From Mikania micrantha (taxonomy: Eukaryota; Streptophyta; Magnoliopsida; Asterales; Asteraceae): DNA of 64,000 nt. This document shows positions 1-11,763 of this stretch, piece by piece. Every line of letters starts with the position of its first letter. Position 1 is the first letter of the stretch. Location: the NCBI GenBank assembly GCA_009363875.1, contig CM018690.1, positions 1,352,788 through 1,416,787 on the forward strand, written 5' to 3'. Position numbers and translations under genes: made by a program. The notes beneath the pieces are model-generated. The model had not been told where the DNA came from and ran no database searches. It saw nothing but the letters and a program-made list of their open reading frames with translations.

Positions 1-1851
1 CTACCAGAAGGCACAGAGAATTTCATAGTTTTCTGTGATGCCTCACGTCAAGGACTCGGGTGTGTGCTGATGCAGAACAACAAGGTGATTGCCTATGCTT
101 CTCGGCAGCTAAAAGTGCACGAGAAGAATTACACCACTCATGATCTAGAACTTGGTGCAGTAGTGTTTGCACTCAAGATATGGAGACATTACTTGTACGG
201 GACGAAGTGTACGGTCTATACAGATCACAAAAGTCTTCAACACATTCTAGATCAGAAAATGCTAAATATGCGACAAAGGCGATGGGTGGAACTTCTGAAC
301 GACTATGACTGCGAAATCCGTTACCACCCAGGTAAAGCAAATGTCGTAGCCGATGCTTTAAGTCGCAAAGAGAGAGTCAAACCCATACGTGTGAAAGCGC
401 TGGAAATGACGATTCAAACTAGTCTAAACCCTCAAATACGTGAAACTCAACGGCAGGCCTTGCAAACAACAAATTACACCAATGAAAAATTACGAGGGTT
501 AGATAAACAACTTAAAACCAAAACGGATGGAATATTATATTTCAAAAACCGAGCATGGATCCCAGTACTTGGTAATATCAGACCAATTATCTTGGACGAA
601 GCTCACAAATCCAAATATTCTATTCATCCAGGTGCTGATAAGATGTATAAAGATCTCAAAGACTTCTACTGGTGGCCTGGTATGAAGAAACAAATAGCAG
701 AATATGTGAATAAATGCTTAACGTGCCTTAAGGTTAAGGCAGAACATCAAAGACCATCTGGGCTATTGCAACAACCAGAAATCCCTATGTGGAAATGGGA
801 ACAAATTTCCATGGATTTCATCACTAAATTACCCAGAACGGCGCATAATCATGATGCTATTTGGGTCATCGTAGATCGCCTTACCAAATCAGCACATTTC
901 TTACCAATTCGGGAAGACTATTCCATGGACCGTTTAGCTAAACTTTACATCAACGAAATTGTAATGCGACATGGAGTGCCAATCTCTATTATTTCTGATA
1001 GAGATAGTCGATTTATGTCACGTTTTTGGCAAACTCTTCAACATGCCTTGGGTACGCAGATCAACATGAGCACAGCTTATCATCCACAAACGGATGGGCA
1101 GACTGAACGTACAAATCAAACATTAGAAGACATGCTTCGAAGCTGTGTAATTGATTTTGGAGGTAGCTGGGATACTCATCTGCCATTGGTTGAATTTTCT
1201 TATAATAACAGCTATCATACTAGTATCCAATGTGCTCCATTTGAAGCTTTGTACGGGCGCAAATGCCGATCTCCTGTGTGTTGGTCAGAAGTAGGCGAAA
1301 GTCAGATTGTTGGCCCGGAACTGATCCAGGAAACGACTGATAAGATCGCGCTCATTCAGGAACGAATTAAAGCAGCATGCGATCGACAGAAGAGTTATGC
1401 TGATAATCGACGTAGACCACTCGAATTCCAGATTGGTGATAAAGTGATGCTAAAAGTCTCTCCCTGGAAAGGTATTTTCAGATTCGGAAAACGAGGAAAA
1501 CTCTCACCAAGATTTGTAGGACCATTTACAATTCTTGAAAGGATTGGAATGGTAGCATACAGATTAGAGTTACCCTCAGAACTTAGTAACATACATGATG
1601 TGTTTCATGTCTCGAATCTGAAAAAGTGCCTATTGGACGAATCACTAGTCATACCTCTTGATGAGATACACATTGCCGAAAACCTACAGTTCACGGAAGA
1701 ACCAGTCGAAATAATGGATCGAGATGAAAAGACCCTCAAACGAAGTCGAATACCAATTGTAAAAGTCAAATGGAATTCTAAACGAGGGCCAGAGTACACT
1801 TGGGAACGTGAAGATCGCATGAAACAGAAGTATCCTCATTTGTTTACATAG
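1..1851 (+). CDS. Element A: 3' part of Ty3 chromovirus pol (RNase H, integrase, chromodomain)
   Basis: The open frame enters from outside the window and runs to a TAG at 1849-1851. It starts inside RNase H (FCDASRQGLG region), continues through the zinc-binding integrase head (H..H..C..C in HKSKYSIHPGADK to CLTCLKVKAEH), the integrase core (MDFITKLP, ISDRD, GQTERT, i.e. D, D and E with the D35E spacing) and ends in a chromodomain-like tail (KVKWNSKRGPEYTWERED, ending YPHLF). No stop or shift is visible in this part. It is about 99% identical by eye to the same region of element B, but keeps R and E at two integrase positions where B has C and K. It is followed by a polypurine tract and its own LTR. 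Known for the family: the product is cleaved from a Gag-Pol polyprotein, and the integrase inserts the cDNA. Whether the upstream part is intact cannot be seen. Confidence 0.95.
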   Translation, partial: LPEGTENFIVFCDASRQGLGCVLMQNNKVIAYASRQLKVHEKNYTTHDLELGAVVFALKIWRHYLYGTKCTVYTDHKSLQHILDQKMLNMRQRRWVELLNDYDCEIRYHPGKANVVADALSRKERVKPIRVKALEMTIQTSLNPQIRETQRQALQTTNYTNEKLRGLDKQLKTKTDGILYFKNRAWIPVLGNIRPIILDEAHKSKYSIHPGADKMYKDLKDFYWWPGMKKQIAEYVNKCLTCLKVKAEHQRPSGLLQQPEIPMWKWEQISMDFITKLPRTAHNHDAIWVIVDRLTKSAHFLPIREDYSMDRLAKLYINEIVMRHGVPISIISDRDSRFMSRFWQTLQHALGTQINMSTAYHPQTDGQTERTNQTLEDMLRSCVIDFGGSWDTHLPLVEFSYNNSYHTSIQCAPFEALYGRKCRSPVCWSEVGESQIVGPELIQETTDKIALIQERIKAACDRQKSYADNRRRPLEFQIGDKVMLKVSPWKGIFRFGKRGKLSPRFVGPFTILERIGMVAYRLELPSELSNIHDVFHVSNLKKCLLDESLVIPLDEIHIAENLQFTEEPVEIMDRDEKTLKRSRIPIVKVKWNSKRGPEYTWEREDRMKQKYPHLFT

Positions 1852-1912
1852 GCGATCAAACTGTAGGAGTTAAAGCAAATTTCGGGACGAAATTTCTGTA
1901 ACAGGAGGAGAC

Positions 1913-4106
1913 TGTGACAATTGTAGGTAAACATTACGTCATCAATAACACGAGCACGTTTGGTCGTTCTAGGAATCTGTGTTAAATTGATGATTTTAAT
2001 CATTACAGGTTTAAAGTGTACGAGAAATTGAGAATATGGGCGAAAACCGTGCGCGAAACGGAGTTACGGATTGTCCGGAATCGCGAAAAGAAGATTTCGG
2101 CATTAATGACGTAAGCACATTTGATCGTGCTTGAAATCCATGAGGATTTAGTAACTTTTGTTATTGGGGAATGATAGTACGTGAAAAATGATGAACGTGG
2201 GCGAAAACCGGGCGCAAAACGGAGTTCGTATGCCCCCGGAATCGCGAAACGAAGTTTAAACAAAATATAGGAGGAAAACCGGGCCAGGCGGTACGCCTGG
2301 CGTGGGCGTCGGTATCCAGGCGATACGCCCCAGAGCTTAAGTCGGCCAAAATCGTTTTTAAACGATCTGATCGCGTTGGTAACCTCAAAACTCGTTCATT
2401 TCGACCACCAGAGCGTATTTCTTCATAAAAACACCTCCAAGCTTCATTTCAAAGGTGTTTGATCATCCGGATCATCCCACGGATCGTATATACAAGTCCC
2501 GATCGCAGTTTTAACCGCAAAACTCCGTCTGATTAGGTAATGATCCGTTTAAACCTTCTAGTTCGATTTTAATTGATTAGATCTTGATTTTGAACGTAAT
2601 GACATAGTTAGGATTGTTGATTATTGCCTAGATGATGGCTAGGATTGATTATAAACAAAGAACAGGAAGTTCTAACGGTTAAATCCTTGTTTTGATCCGT
2701 TGTAATGCCCGATTTGCATGAAACCATATCCATAATTATAATGGTTTAATTCATTTGATTATAACAATGTAGGTGATTAGTTGGGTTAATCCTTGAAATG
2801 CAAGGTTAAATCCAAGTGTTTCAAACTAATCACAATCATTAACATACTCATTGGAACGATTATCTGATGTTTATGATGACAGTCAGATTAGTATGTTAAA
2901 CATGGTTATTATACCTATCATGATACTACATTGTGATATCTCATGATAATTGGGTAATCAATAACAAGGATTGATCATTTCTAAGCCATTAAATTATCTA
3001 GAAACTGTTACAGTATCATAATCAACAATATTAACTATCTGATTAATCAGAGATTATTCTGATTAATCTCGAGTGTCATCAACTTTGTATTAGGAATCCA
3101 ATGCAATGTAGGTTCCTACATTATCATACATTGTATGATATAACCTTAAATTAATTAAATACTTAATTAATATCGAGTTGATGACTTACTAAGCAATGTC
3201 TTTGACACTGAACGTTCAAACAGGTCTAATCAACAAGTTAAAACACAAATAATTAATTATAAATAAACTAATGCAGATTAGCATTTTTAGCCATCGTTCG
3301 TGTGATTTTATCTTTTCACAAACTTCAGGTGAGTTTCATACAACCCCTTTTCTTTTACTGTTTTCTTAACATCGGGGTGACTATTATGAAATCTTTATCA
3401 AACGTGTGATATGTTTAGTAACAATTGCAATACCGGCTTGCATGTGGGTGTCATGGGATTTGACTATTTTCTGTGTGCAACAAAAGTCCTCAAAACCAAC
3501 TGTATCTGGTTAACCCATGTGGGGCCGAATGTGTGAACAAAGATAGTACTATCGGGCTGACAACCCCATTCATGGATAGATAGCGTCTACCCTTGTGTGA
3601 ATGCTTGTCACCATTCCTGGTATCGACTTGATGTAGTGAGACATTGAGTTAGAGGCACGGAGTTTGACTTCGGTCATTTTCTAGACTGGACTGTCAGAAA
3701 GGATCTGGATACGGGTCACATGATTATTCACTTATGTTAATGTGTACCATTGACTTTACTATCATATCATATTGTATCGAGTCTTAATTATGAACTCACC
3801 AGTTTTATACTGATATTTTAAACTTTAAATCTTTTACAGGTAACCAGTACCAACGGTGAGGAAACACCTGTGCACGCACTATGTAATTAGGACTTGGGGA
3901 TGTAATAGAAGGAACTTAAGTTGTAAACGGATACTCAGGACATGTAATAAATATTTGTCGTGATTTTTAATTAGTGCTTTTCTTAACTATGTGTGTTATG
4001 ATACCGGATCAAGTAAGTCACCCCTCACCTTCGAGACTTCACCGCTATGCTTCCGCTACCCTTGAAAGATGACGTCGTCTGGTGACGCGGAGGTGGGGGT
4101 GTGACA
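1913..4106 (+). repeat. Element A 3' LTR (2194 bp)
   Basis: The LTR starts TGTGACAATTG directly after the purine tract AACAGGAGGAGAC and ends GTGTGACA. It is followed by GTTAA (4107-4111), the expected right target-site copy inside the LTR of element E. A TATAAATA lies at 3258-3265. A donor-like CAG|GTGAGTT at 3329 and an acceptor-like TTTTACAG at 3839 match those in other LTRs here. The first ~190 bp and last ~870 bp are almost identical to the LTR of B; the middle is clearly diverged and 86 bp longer overall. A diverged internal duplication covers about 1930-2270. Two dyads with the GCG-RTA-CGC core lie at 2284-2300 and 2316-2330. Confidence 0.93.
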
Positions 4107-4705
4107 GTTAAGGGTAAAAATGCTTAATTATCATTAACAGCAGTGTCATATGCATATTAGTATGTGGTGGGATGTTGGCTAGGGCTTGTCCCTTACATAT
4201 GCCCTATATATAAGCATACCTATGTGGATATTACATGTGGTGTTAATGAGGTTAGGGTCTCTACCAAAGGAGGTTTTCAAATCATTTTCAATTACTAAAA
4301 CTACATGAACTCACCAACCATGTGTTGACTTTTATTTTTGCATGACTTCTCAGGTGACGAACAGGTTAATTAAGAAGTCATTTCTTTTGAACTAGGACTT
4401 CATATAGAAGACTAGTATTTTGGACCTGCATACTTTTGAAGACATCATTACACAAATTATTTTGTATATCTTGTGTAAACACAAGATAGTCATTTATTGA
4501 TGTTTACAATAGATTTACATTGTTAAATTATAAACGATACTGCTGTAATTTAACTTTGTAATTCTATTATATTTAGCATTTCTCATTTATATCATGTGCA
4601 ATGTAATCAATCTGATCATTTCGATTATCGCTCACGATATCGCGCCCCGGGAACCTTCCGCCCGACGGGGACTCCGATCCAACCCCGCCGGCTCGGGGTG
4701 TGATA
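4107..4705 (+). repeat. Element E 5' LTR, 3' remnant after insertion of A
   Basis: These 599 bases align without gaps to 23505-24103, the end of the 3' LTR of E, with about five substitutions by eye. The rest of this 5' LTR lies on the far side of element A, outside the window. It contains CTATATATAAGC near 4203 and the block CACCAACCATGTGTTGAC ahead of TTCTCAG|GTGA. The last bases are TGTGATA where the partner LTR has TGTGACA, so the usual CA end is mutated here. The primer-binding site follows after three bases. Confidence 0.9.
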
Positions 4706-4708
4706 GAT

Positions 4709-4722
4709 TGGTATCAGAGCCA
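4709..4722 (+). other. Element E primer-binding site (tRNA-iMet)
   Basis: TGGTATCAGAGCCA, three bases after the LTR end, matches the initiator-methionine tRNA 3' end used as primer by most plant Ty3 elements. The same 14 bases recur in B and F. Confidence 0.93.
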
Positions 4723-4881
4723 TGGTTATAGAGAAATATAGGTCACTTATTTAATTGGTTTGGCCTAGACTATAACCTAGGGACCCTGCATGTAGAGAGA
4801 ATAGGACTTAAGACTTATTTGCATATTGTCTTCTGTATTCGATCATTGCACTAACCGATAACTTTATTGGTTATGATCAGA

Positions 4882-7800
4882 ATGCCGCCACGAAGACAAC
4901 CTCCCTTGATACAGCTACCACCCCGAGACATGGCTCCACACTCCTCCACACCGTCTCCGAATGACTCTCCACCACCACCTCCTCCTCCCCCTCCTCCGTT
5001 GATGAACCAAGCATCTGGTTCGGGCACAACACCGACCTTGGATCCTGCTACTGTCGCCTTAGTGACGTTACTGAGTAGCCAGATGACAAACCAGATGAAA
5101 GAAGCCATACCGGAGATGTTCCTTCGTCTTCGTAATGAGATCCTCAACACTGGCAACACATCAGGAGAAGCCAGTGGAAATACTGGAGATCCATCTCATT
5201 ACTCCTACAAGTCCTTTGTAGGATGTAAACCACCCAGTTTTAGTGGGTCTGAAGGCACCGTTGGATTAATCCAATGGATTGAGAAGATCAAGACGACCTT
5301 GGATCTCTGCAGCTGCCCCGAACACCACAAGGTCCGTTACTCAGCTGGAACATTCAATAAACGGGCTCTGACCTAGTGGAACGGTTAGATCAATGCCCGA
5401 GGAAGAGAAGAAGCCATGGCCATGCCATGGGAGGATTTCAAGACACTGCTGCGAACAGAGTTCTGCCCTAAGAACGAGTTACAGAAGCTGGAGGTTGAAT
5501 TATCCAACCATGTGATGAAGGGGGCTGATCACATGGGGTATACAACTCGTTACCACGAGTTGGTTGCTTTGGTACCTGACATGGTACCAACATTGGAGAA
5601 AAGAATAGACAGATATGTGGGTGGACTTCCCGCTTGTATCAAGGGCATGGTTGTTTCAGCCGACCCTACTACTGTTGAATCCGCAGTGAGACTGTCTGGA
5701 AAACTCACTGACCTAATGGTAGCCTCTGGAGTTTTGAAGAAAGAGGCCGACACTGGCAAGCGCAAGGAAGAGTCTTCAAAGAAACCTCACCACCAGCACC
5801 ATCAAAAGAAGAAACAGAAGACCATTAAGAACTACACGGTGGTCACACCTCTACAACAAGTAGCAGCAGCACCGCAGAATCCCAACCGCAAACCTTACAC
5901 TGGCACGTTTCCTCTGTGTGCCAAGTGTCAGTATCATCACACTGCTGACACTCCCTGCAAGCATTGCACGGGATGTGGAAGAAAGGGCCATTGGGTCCAG
6001 TACTGCCGGATGACACCTAACCAAGCAGTCAACAATGCTGCTTTGGCTCTCCCTCCACCCGCAAATCAGAACAATGGTGGATGCTATAATTGTGGCGAAC
6101 AAGGCCACTTTGCGAAGAACTGCGCAAAGAAGGCACAACCAGCAGTTCAAGCACCACGTGGACGAGCCTTTGCCATCGGAGCACCAGCTGCACGCCAGGA
6201 CCCGAATGTGGTCACTGGTACATTTCTCTTACATGACTTTTATGCATCTGTTCTATTTGACACTGGTGCGGATCAGAGTTTTATCTCTACCGACTTTGCA
6301 TGCCAACTAGATTCCATAGAGGAACAGTTAGACTCCCCTAACATTATAGAAGTAGCTAACAGGAAACAGATTACAGTTAGCACAGTTTATAGAAATTGCC
6401 CATTGACACTTAATGGTCATACATTTACCATCGATTTGATACCGTTGGAGTTGGGTAGTTTCGACATCATTGTTGGAATGGATTGGCTTTCCTCTAACCG
6501 AGTGGAAGTCATCTGTTCTGAGAAGCTGCTTCGAGTTCCATTGTCGAGTGATTGTGTATTGGAAGTGAAAGGGGATCAAGCAAAACGAAGTGTCAAAATC
6601 ATCTCTTGCATAAAGGCGCGTAAGTGTCTACAGAAGCAGTGCGTGGCATTCTTGGCTCATGTGGTGGAAAAGGAGAAAGAGAAGAAGAAGATTCAAGATG
6701 TACCGGTAGTAAAAGAATACCCTGAAGTATTTCCTGAAGACCTACCAGGTTTGCCACCTGCGCGACCGGTAGAGTTTCGTATTGACTTAATTCCTGGAGC
6801 AACTCTTGTTGCTAAATCTCCTTACAGGTTAGCACCTTCGGAGATGCAGGAATTGTCTAATCAGTTACCGGATTTATTGGATAAAGGTTTCATCAGACCG
6901 AGCCACTCACCTTGGGGAGCTCCGGTCTTGTTCGTGAAGAAGAAAGACGGATCGTTCAGAATGTGCATAGATTACCGTGAACTGAACAAACTAACCATCA
7001 AGAATCGGTATCCATTGCCGAGGATTGATGATTTGTTTGACCAACTGCAAGGGGCTCAATACTTCTCAAAGATTGACTTGCGGTCCGGATATCATCAGCT
7101 GAGAGTTCAAGATGAAGACATACCGAAAACGGCCTTCCGAACAAGATACGGGCATTACGAATTTATGGTGATGCCTTTCGGATTGACAAATGCACCCGCG
7201 GTTTTCATGGACCTCATGAACCGAGTGTGCAAACCGTACTTGGATCAGTTTGTCATTGTTTTCATTGATGACATATTGATTTATTCGAAGACCAAGACAG
7301 AACATGAGCAACATCTTAAAAAGATCTTGGAACTGTTGAAGAAAGAACAACTCTATGCTAAATTCTCTAAATGTGAATTCTGGCTAAGAGAAGTTCAATT
7401 CATGGGTCATGTAGTCAACAGCGAAGGAATACACGTTGATCCTGCCAAGATCGAGGCGATAAAGAACTGGGATACTCCGAAGACACCGACGGAGATACGG
7501 TCTTTTCTGGGATTGGCAGGTTATTATAGAAGGTTTATCTCAAACTTTTCTAAGATAGCCTTGCCACTCACCAAACTAACTCAGAAAAGCGAACCGTTTG
7601 TCTGGGAGCAGAAACAAGAAGATGCTTTCCAGACATTGAAACAGAAATTGTGTGATGCTCCAATTCTATCTCTCCCAGAAGGCTGTGATGACTTTGTTGT
7701 ATACTGTGATGCTTCCCATCAGGGACTCGGTTGTGTGTTAATGCAACGGGATAAAGTCATAGCATATGCATCAAGACAGTTAAAGATTCATGAGAAGAAT

Positions 7801-9549
7801 TACACTACTCATGATCTTGAACTGGGAGCAGTAATCTTCGCCTTGAAGATTTGGAGACATTACTTATATGGCACCAAGTGTACCATATTTACTGATCACA
7901 AAAGTCTGCAACATATCTTTGATCAGAAGGAGCTCAACATGCGACAACGCCGTTGGGTTGAACTTCTGAATGATTATGATTGTGTAATTAAGTACCATCC
8001 GGGAAAGGCGAACGTTGTAGTTGATGCCTTGAGCCGGAAGGAACGGGTCAAACCCCTACGTGTTAGAGCAATAGGGATAACCGTGCAGACCAGTTAAAGT
8101 GACAAGATTATCCAAGCACAACAAGAAGCACTTGACCGAGGTAATTTGAAGAAGGAACTTGATTGTGGAGCAGAGAAACAGTTTGACACGAAGCCTGATG
8201 GAATGATCTACTACCGAGAACGTATATGGATCCCGGCGGTAGATGAATTGAGAAGACTTATCTTCGATGAAGCACACAAGACTAAATACTCTGTTCACCC
8301 AGGCGCTGATAAAATGTACCAAGACTTGCGTGGATTTTATTGGTGGCCGGGGATGAAGAAAGATATAGCGGAGTATGTCGGCCAGTGTCTAACGTGTGCG
8401 AAGGTAAAGGCGGAACACCAGAGACCGTCTGGTCTTCTGGAACAGCCTGAAATTCCGCTCTGGAAGTGGGAACAAATAGCTATGGATTTCATTACCAAGC
8501 TACCCCACACTTCCAGTGGTCATGATACAATTTGGGTGATCATTGATCGTTTAACCAAATCTGCTCATTTCTTGCCCATGCGTGAGAACTTCACCATGGA
8601 TAAACTGGCAAGATTATACATCAACGAGATAGTTGTACGCCACGGTGTGCCCTTGTCTATTATTTCTGATCGAGATAGCAGATTCACATCCAGGTTTTGG
8701 CAGTCATTGCAAAAGTCTCTAGGGACACAGTTAAATCTGAGTACAGATTATCATCCACAAACGGATGGTCAAAGCGAACGTACTATCCAGACCCTAGAGG
8801 ACATGTTGAGGACCTGTGTATTGGACTTCGGTGGAAACTGGGACTCCCATTTGCCACTGATTGAGTTTTCCTACAATAACAGTTACCACAGCAGTATCGG
8901 ATGTGAACCGTTCGAGGCTCTTTATGGCCGGAAATGTCGATCACCGATCTGTTGGACTGAAATTGGAGACAACCGAATAACGGGGCCAGAACTAATTCAA
9001 GAAACCACTGACAAGATAGCTCAGATCCAAAGAAGACTACAAGCAACAAGGAGCAGACAAAAGAGCTACGCCGACAAACGGCGCAAGCCGTTGGAATTCC
9101 AAGTGGGAGATCGTGTAATGTTGAAGGTATCCCCATGGAAAGGCGTTGTACGCTTTGGAAGGAAAGGCAAATTAGCACCACGATACGTGGGACCGTTCGA
9201 GATCATCGAACGTATAGGTCCTGTAGCTTATCGACTGAGATTACCAGATGAACTCAGTGGTGTACATGACGTGTTTCACGTCTCAAACCTAAATAAATGC
9301 CTTGCTGACGAGTCTCTCGTCATTCCAATCGAAGAGATTCAAGTCGATGAACAGTTACATTTCATTGAAGAACCTTTGGAGATTATGGATCGCAAGGTTA
9401 AACAACTGAGGCGAAGCCGTATTCCTATTGTAAAGGTTCGATGGAATTCAAGACGCGGGCCTGAGTTCACTTGGGAACGTGAAGATCACATGAAGTTAAA
9501 GTATCCCCAACTGTTTGAAGAGGAAGCTGTACCTGATAACAACTCTTAA
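4882..9549 (+). pseudogene. Element E gag-pol, Ty3 chromovirus, three in-frame stops
   Basis: One reading frame spans the whole unit. I place the start at ATG 4882 (MPPRRQPP), because the longer open stretch begins at a TTG. Order by residue from that start: gag, two CCHC knuckles (CTGCGRKGHWVQYC, CYNCGEQGHFAKNC), protease DTG at ~460, RT FIDD at ~796, RNase H, integrase HHCC and DDE, chromodomain ending YPQLF. A proline run follows the N-terminus. The frame is interrupted by TAG at 5374-5376 (tryptophan in B), TAG at 5386-5388 (glutamine in B) and TAA at 8095-8097 (leucine in B). No frameshift was found, so decay is limited to point changes. It cannot make full Gag-Pol unless the stops are read through. 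Catalytic residues of protease, RT and integrase are all still present. Confidence 0.93.
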
Positions 9550-9583
9550 ATTTCGGGACGAAATTTCTCTAACAAGGGGAGAC

Positions 9584-10432
9584 TGTAACATCAGTGCCGG
9601 AACCGTCACCGGAACAGTGATCTCTACAGTATATGAACAGTAAAACAGGTACGAATCATATACATTTCAGTATGTTTCATTATTCATATCATTTATCATT
9701 GTCATTCTGTGTGTTCATAGAACAAATTCTGAAACAATTAACAGAAACACAGTTCATAACAAGGGTTCTTGAGTCAGATGATAATCTGGCAACACAGAAC
9801 CATCCTTGGTTTATTTGTTAGGATTTTATTATGTATAAACGTATGTGAGGCTTTAAAGAACAAAACACGCGAATATTGTTACGTGAATGTTAAATTTACA
9901 GGTTATTCGTATAGGTGACATTCTGTACGAATATATCTGAAAGTTTAATGTTCTGAATGATATTCTATAATTAGAAAACAAGATGGAAAAGTATAGTTAT
10001 CATCGTATTCGTACGAGTGACGATTCGAACGAATACGCGCGACGACCGTACATTTCGATTTAAACAGCAAATTAATATTTTAAATTTGAAATAAATGAGA
10101 AGATATTAGTTAATTTACTAGGAATAACCACTTGGAATAATTAAATGATTTCTATTTTTAAAATTTTGTTGTTTCGTAGCTAAAACTACGCGAAGCGGCT
10201 ATTTTTACGCGAAACCGATCGAGACCGACTAACCGAGGGTGATGGAATCATTTATGATGGCATTAAATTGCCATGACCAATCCCACCAACCTCTCTCTCT
10301 CTCTTCATCTCGTCTCTCTCCCTTCTCTCTAAAAACCCTCTCAAGAACGAAACTTCTCTCTACGATTGGGAGCTCGATTCAAGTTGGATTTAAGCAAGAT
10401 TGGTGTCAAGACGATCTTTTCAACACGTAGAT
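9584..10432 (+). repeat. Element E 3' LTR, part 1 (before insertion of B)
   Basis: The LTR starts TGTAACATCAGTGCCGG after the purine tract AACAAGGGGAGAC (9571-9583). The minus-strand solo LTR P ends at 59161 with the reverse complement of this start, which fixes the family and boundary. It is cut at 10432 by element B; TAGAT at 10428-10432 is the left target-site copy. A CT-rich tract lies around 10290-10340. An ORF at 9633-9821 is not supported as a gene. Confidence 0.92.
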
Positions 10433-10635
10433 TGTGACAATTGCAGGTAAACATTACGTCATCAATAACACGAGCACGTTTGGTCGTTCTAGGAATCTGT
10501 GTTAAATTGATGATTTTAATCATTACAGGTTTAAAGTGTGCGAGAAATTGGGAACATGGGAGAAAACCGTGCGTGAAACCGAGTTACGGATTGTCCGGAA
10601 TCGCGAAACGAAGAAAAATCTTGAAATTGGATCCC

Positions 10636-10761
10636 TCGCGATACGCGACGACTCCTTGGAGTCTTGTCGCGGTACGCGACAAGTTACGATATCAAATCTT
10701 ATCCGGAATCCCTCGCGGTACGCGACGACATGTGGGCCACTCGTCGCGATACGCGACGAGT
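10636..10761 (+). promoter_or_regulatory. Cluster of four GCG-RTA-CGC dyads in U3 of B
   Basis: The dyads lie at 10636-10648 (arms TCGCG/CGCGA around ATA), 10663-10683 (CTTGTCGCG/CGCGACAAG around GTA), 10713-10725 (TCGCG/CGCGA around GTA) and 10739-10761 (ACTCGTCGCG/CGCGACGAGT around ATA). A further inverted repeat, GACTCC-TT-GGAGTC, lies between the first two. The cluster is about 0.9-1.1 kb upstream of the TATA box. The symmetry is seen directly; a role as transcription-factor sites is inferred. Confidence 0.6.
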
Positions 10762-11692
10762 AGGTCGGTCTGTGAAATCAGATTGTTAAATCGCAGAAGC
10801 ATGCAGAGAAATTTATTTTTCATTCCTCTCGACTTTAAACCTTTTTAACTCAAGATCTTGACCAATCTCCCACCAAAACTCATATTTGACACCACCAGAA
10901 CGTTCAGCTCGAACCGGTGAACGTGTATACGCGTCCTGATCGTGATTTTGTCCGTAGAATCGTCTGATTTGGGTAACTATCCTTTTTAATTTTCTGACTT
11001 GATTTTCATTGATTAGATCGTGTTTTTGAACGTAATGATATAGTTAGGATTGTTGATTATTGCTTAGATGATAGCTAGGAATGATTTTTGACGGATAACT
11101 TGTCTTGTTAACGGGTAAATGCCTGTTTTGATCCGTTATAATGCCCGGTTTTCACTAAACCATAACAATACTTCTAATGGTTTAAACCATTGGATTATGA
11201 CAATGTAAGTGATTATTTTGGTTAATCTTTGACATGCAAGGTTAATCTCAAGTGTTTCAAACTAATCACAGTTATTACCCTACCAATTGGAATAACTGTC
11301 TGGTTTTATGATAACAGTCGGATTAATATGTTAAACATGATTGTTTAACCTATTCAAATGTCATATTGTTATGTTTTGTGATACATGGACAATTAGTGAC
11401 AAGAATTAATCATTCCTAAACCGAGATTTCATCTAGGGACTGTTTAAGTAATATAATCAACAGCATTACCTAACTAATTAGTCGGAGATTATTCCGGCTA
11501 ATCCAATGAGTCATCAACTTAACACAAGGTACCTAAACGAGTATAGGTACCTACATTATAGTACATTGTATAATATTAGACTAAATAATTAATTAAACAT
11601 CTAATGTTAGTTCGATGACTTTTCATTACAATGTCGGTGACATTGAACGTTCAAACAGATCTAATCAGCAAGTTAAAACACAAATAATTAAT

Positions 11693-11700
11693 TATAAATA
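11693..11700 (+). promoter_or_regulatory. TATA box of B 5' LTR
   Basis: TATAAATA in an AT-rich stretch, conserved at the matching place in A (3258-3265) and in the 3' LTR of B. It is 64 bp upstream of the conserved splice-donor-like site. Confidence 0.6.
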
Positions 11701-11763
11701 AACTAATGCAGATTAGCATTTTTAGCCACCGTTCGTGTGATTTTATCTTTTCATAAACTTCAG

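Noticed and set aside
4851..5159. Minus-strand ORF with a glycine run opposite the gag of E
   Set aside because: It is the antisense of the proline codons in gag and has no other support.
10441..10848. 135-codon ORF in the LTR of B (repeated at 18856-19263)
   Set aside because: Duplicated only because the LTR is; it runs through the dyad cluster and has no domain or conserved equivalent in A.
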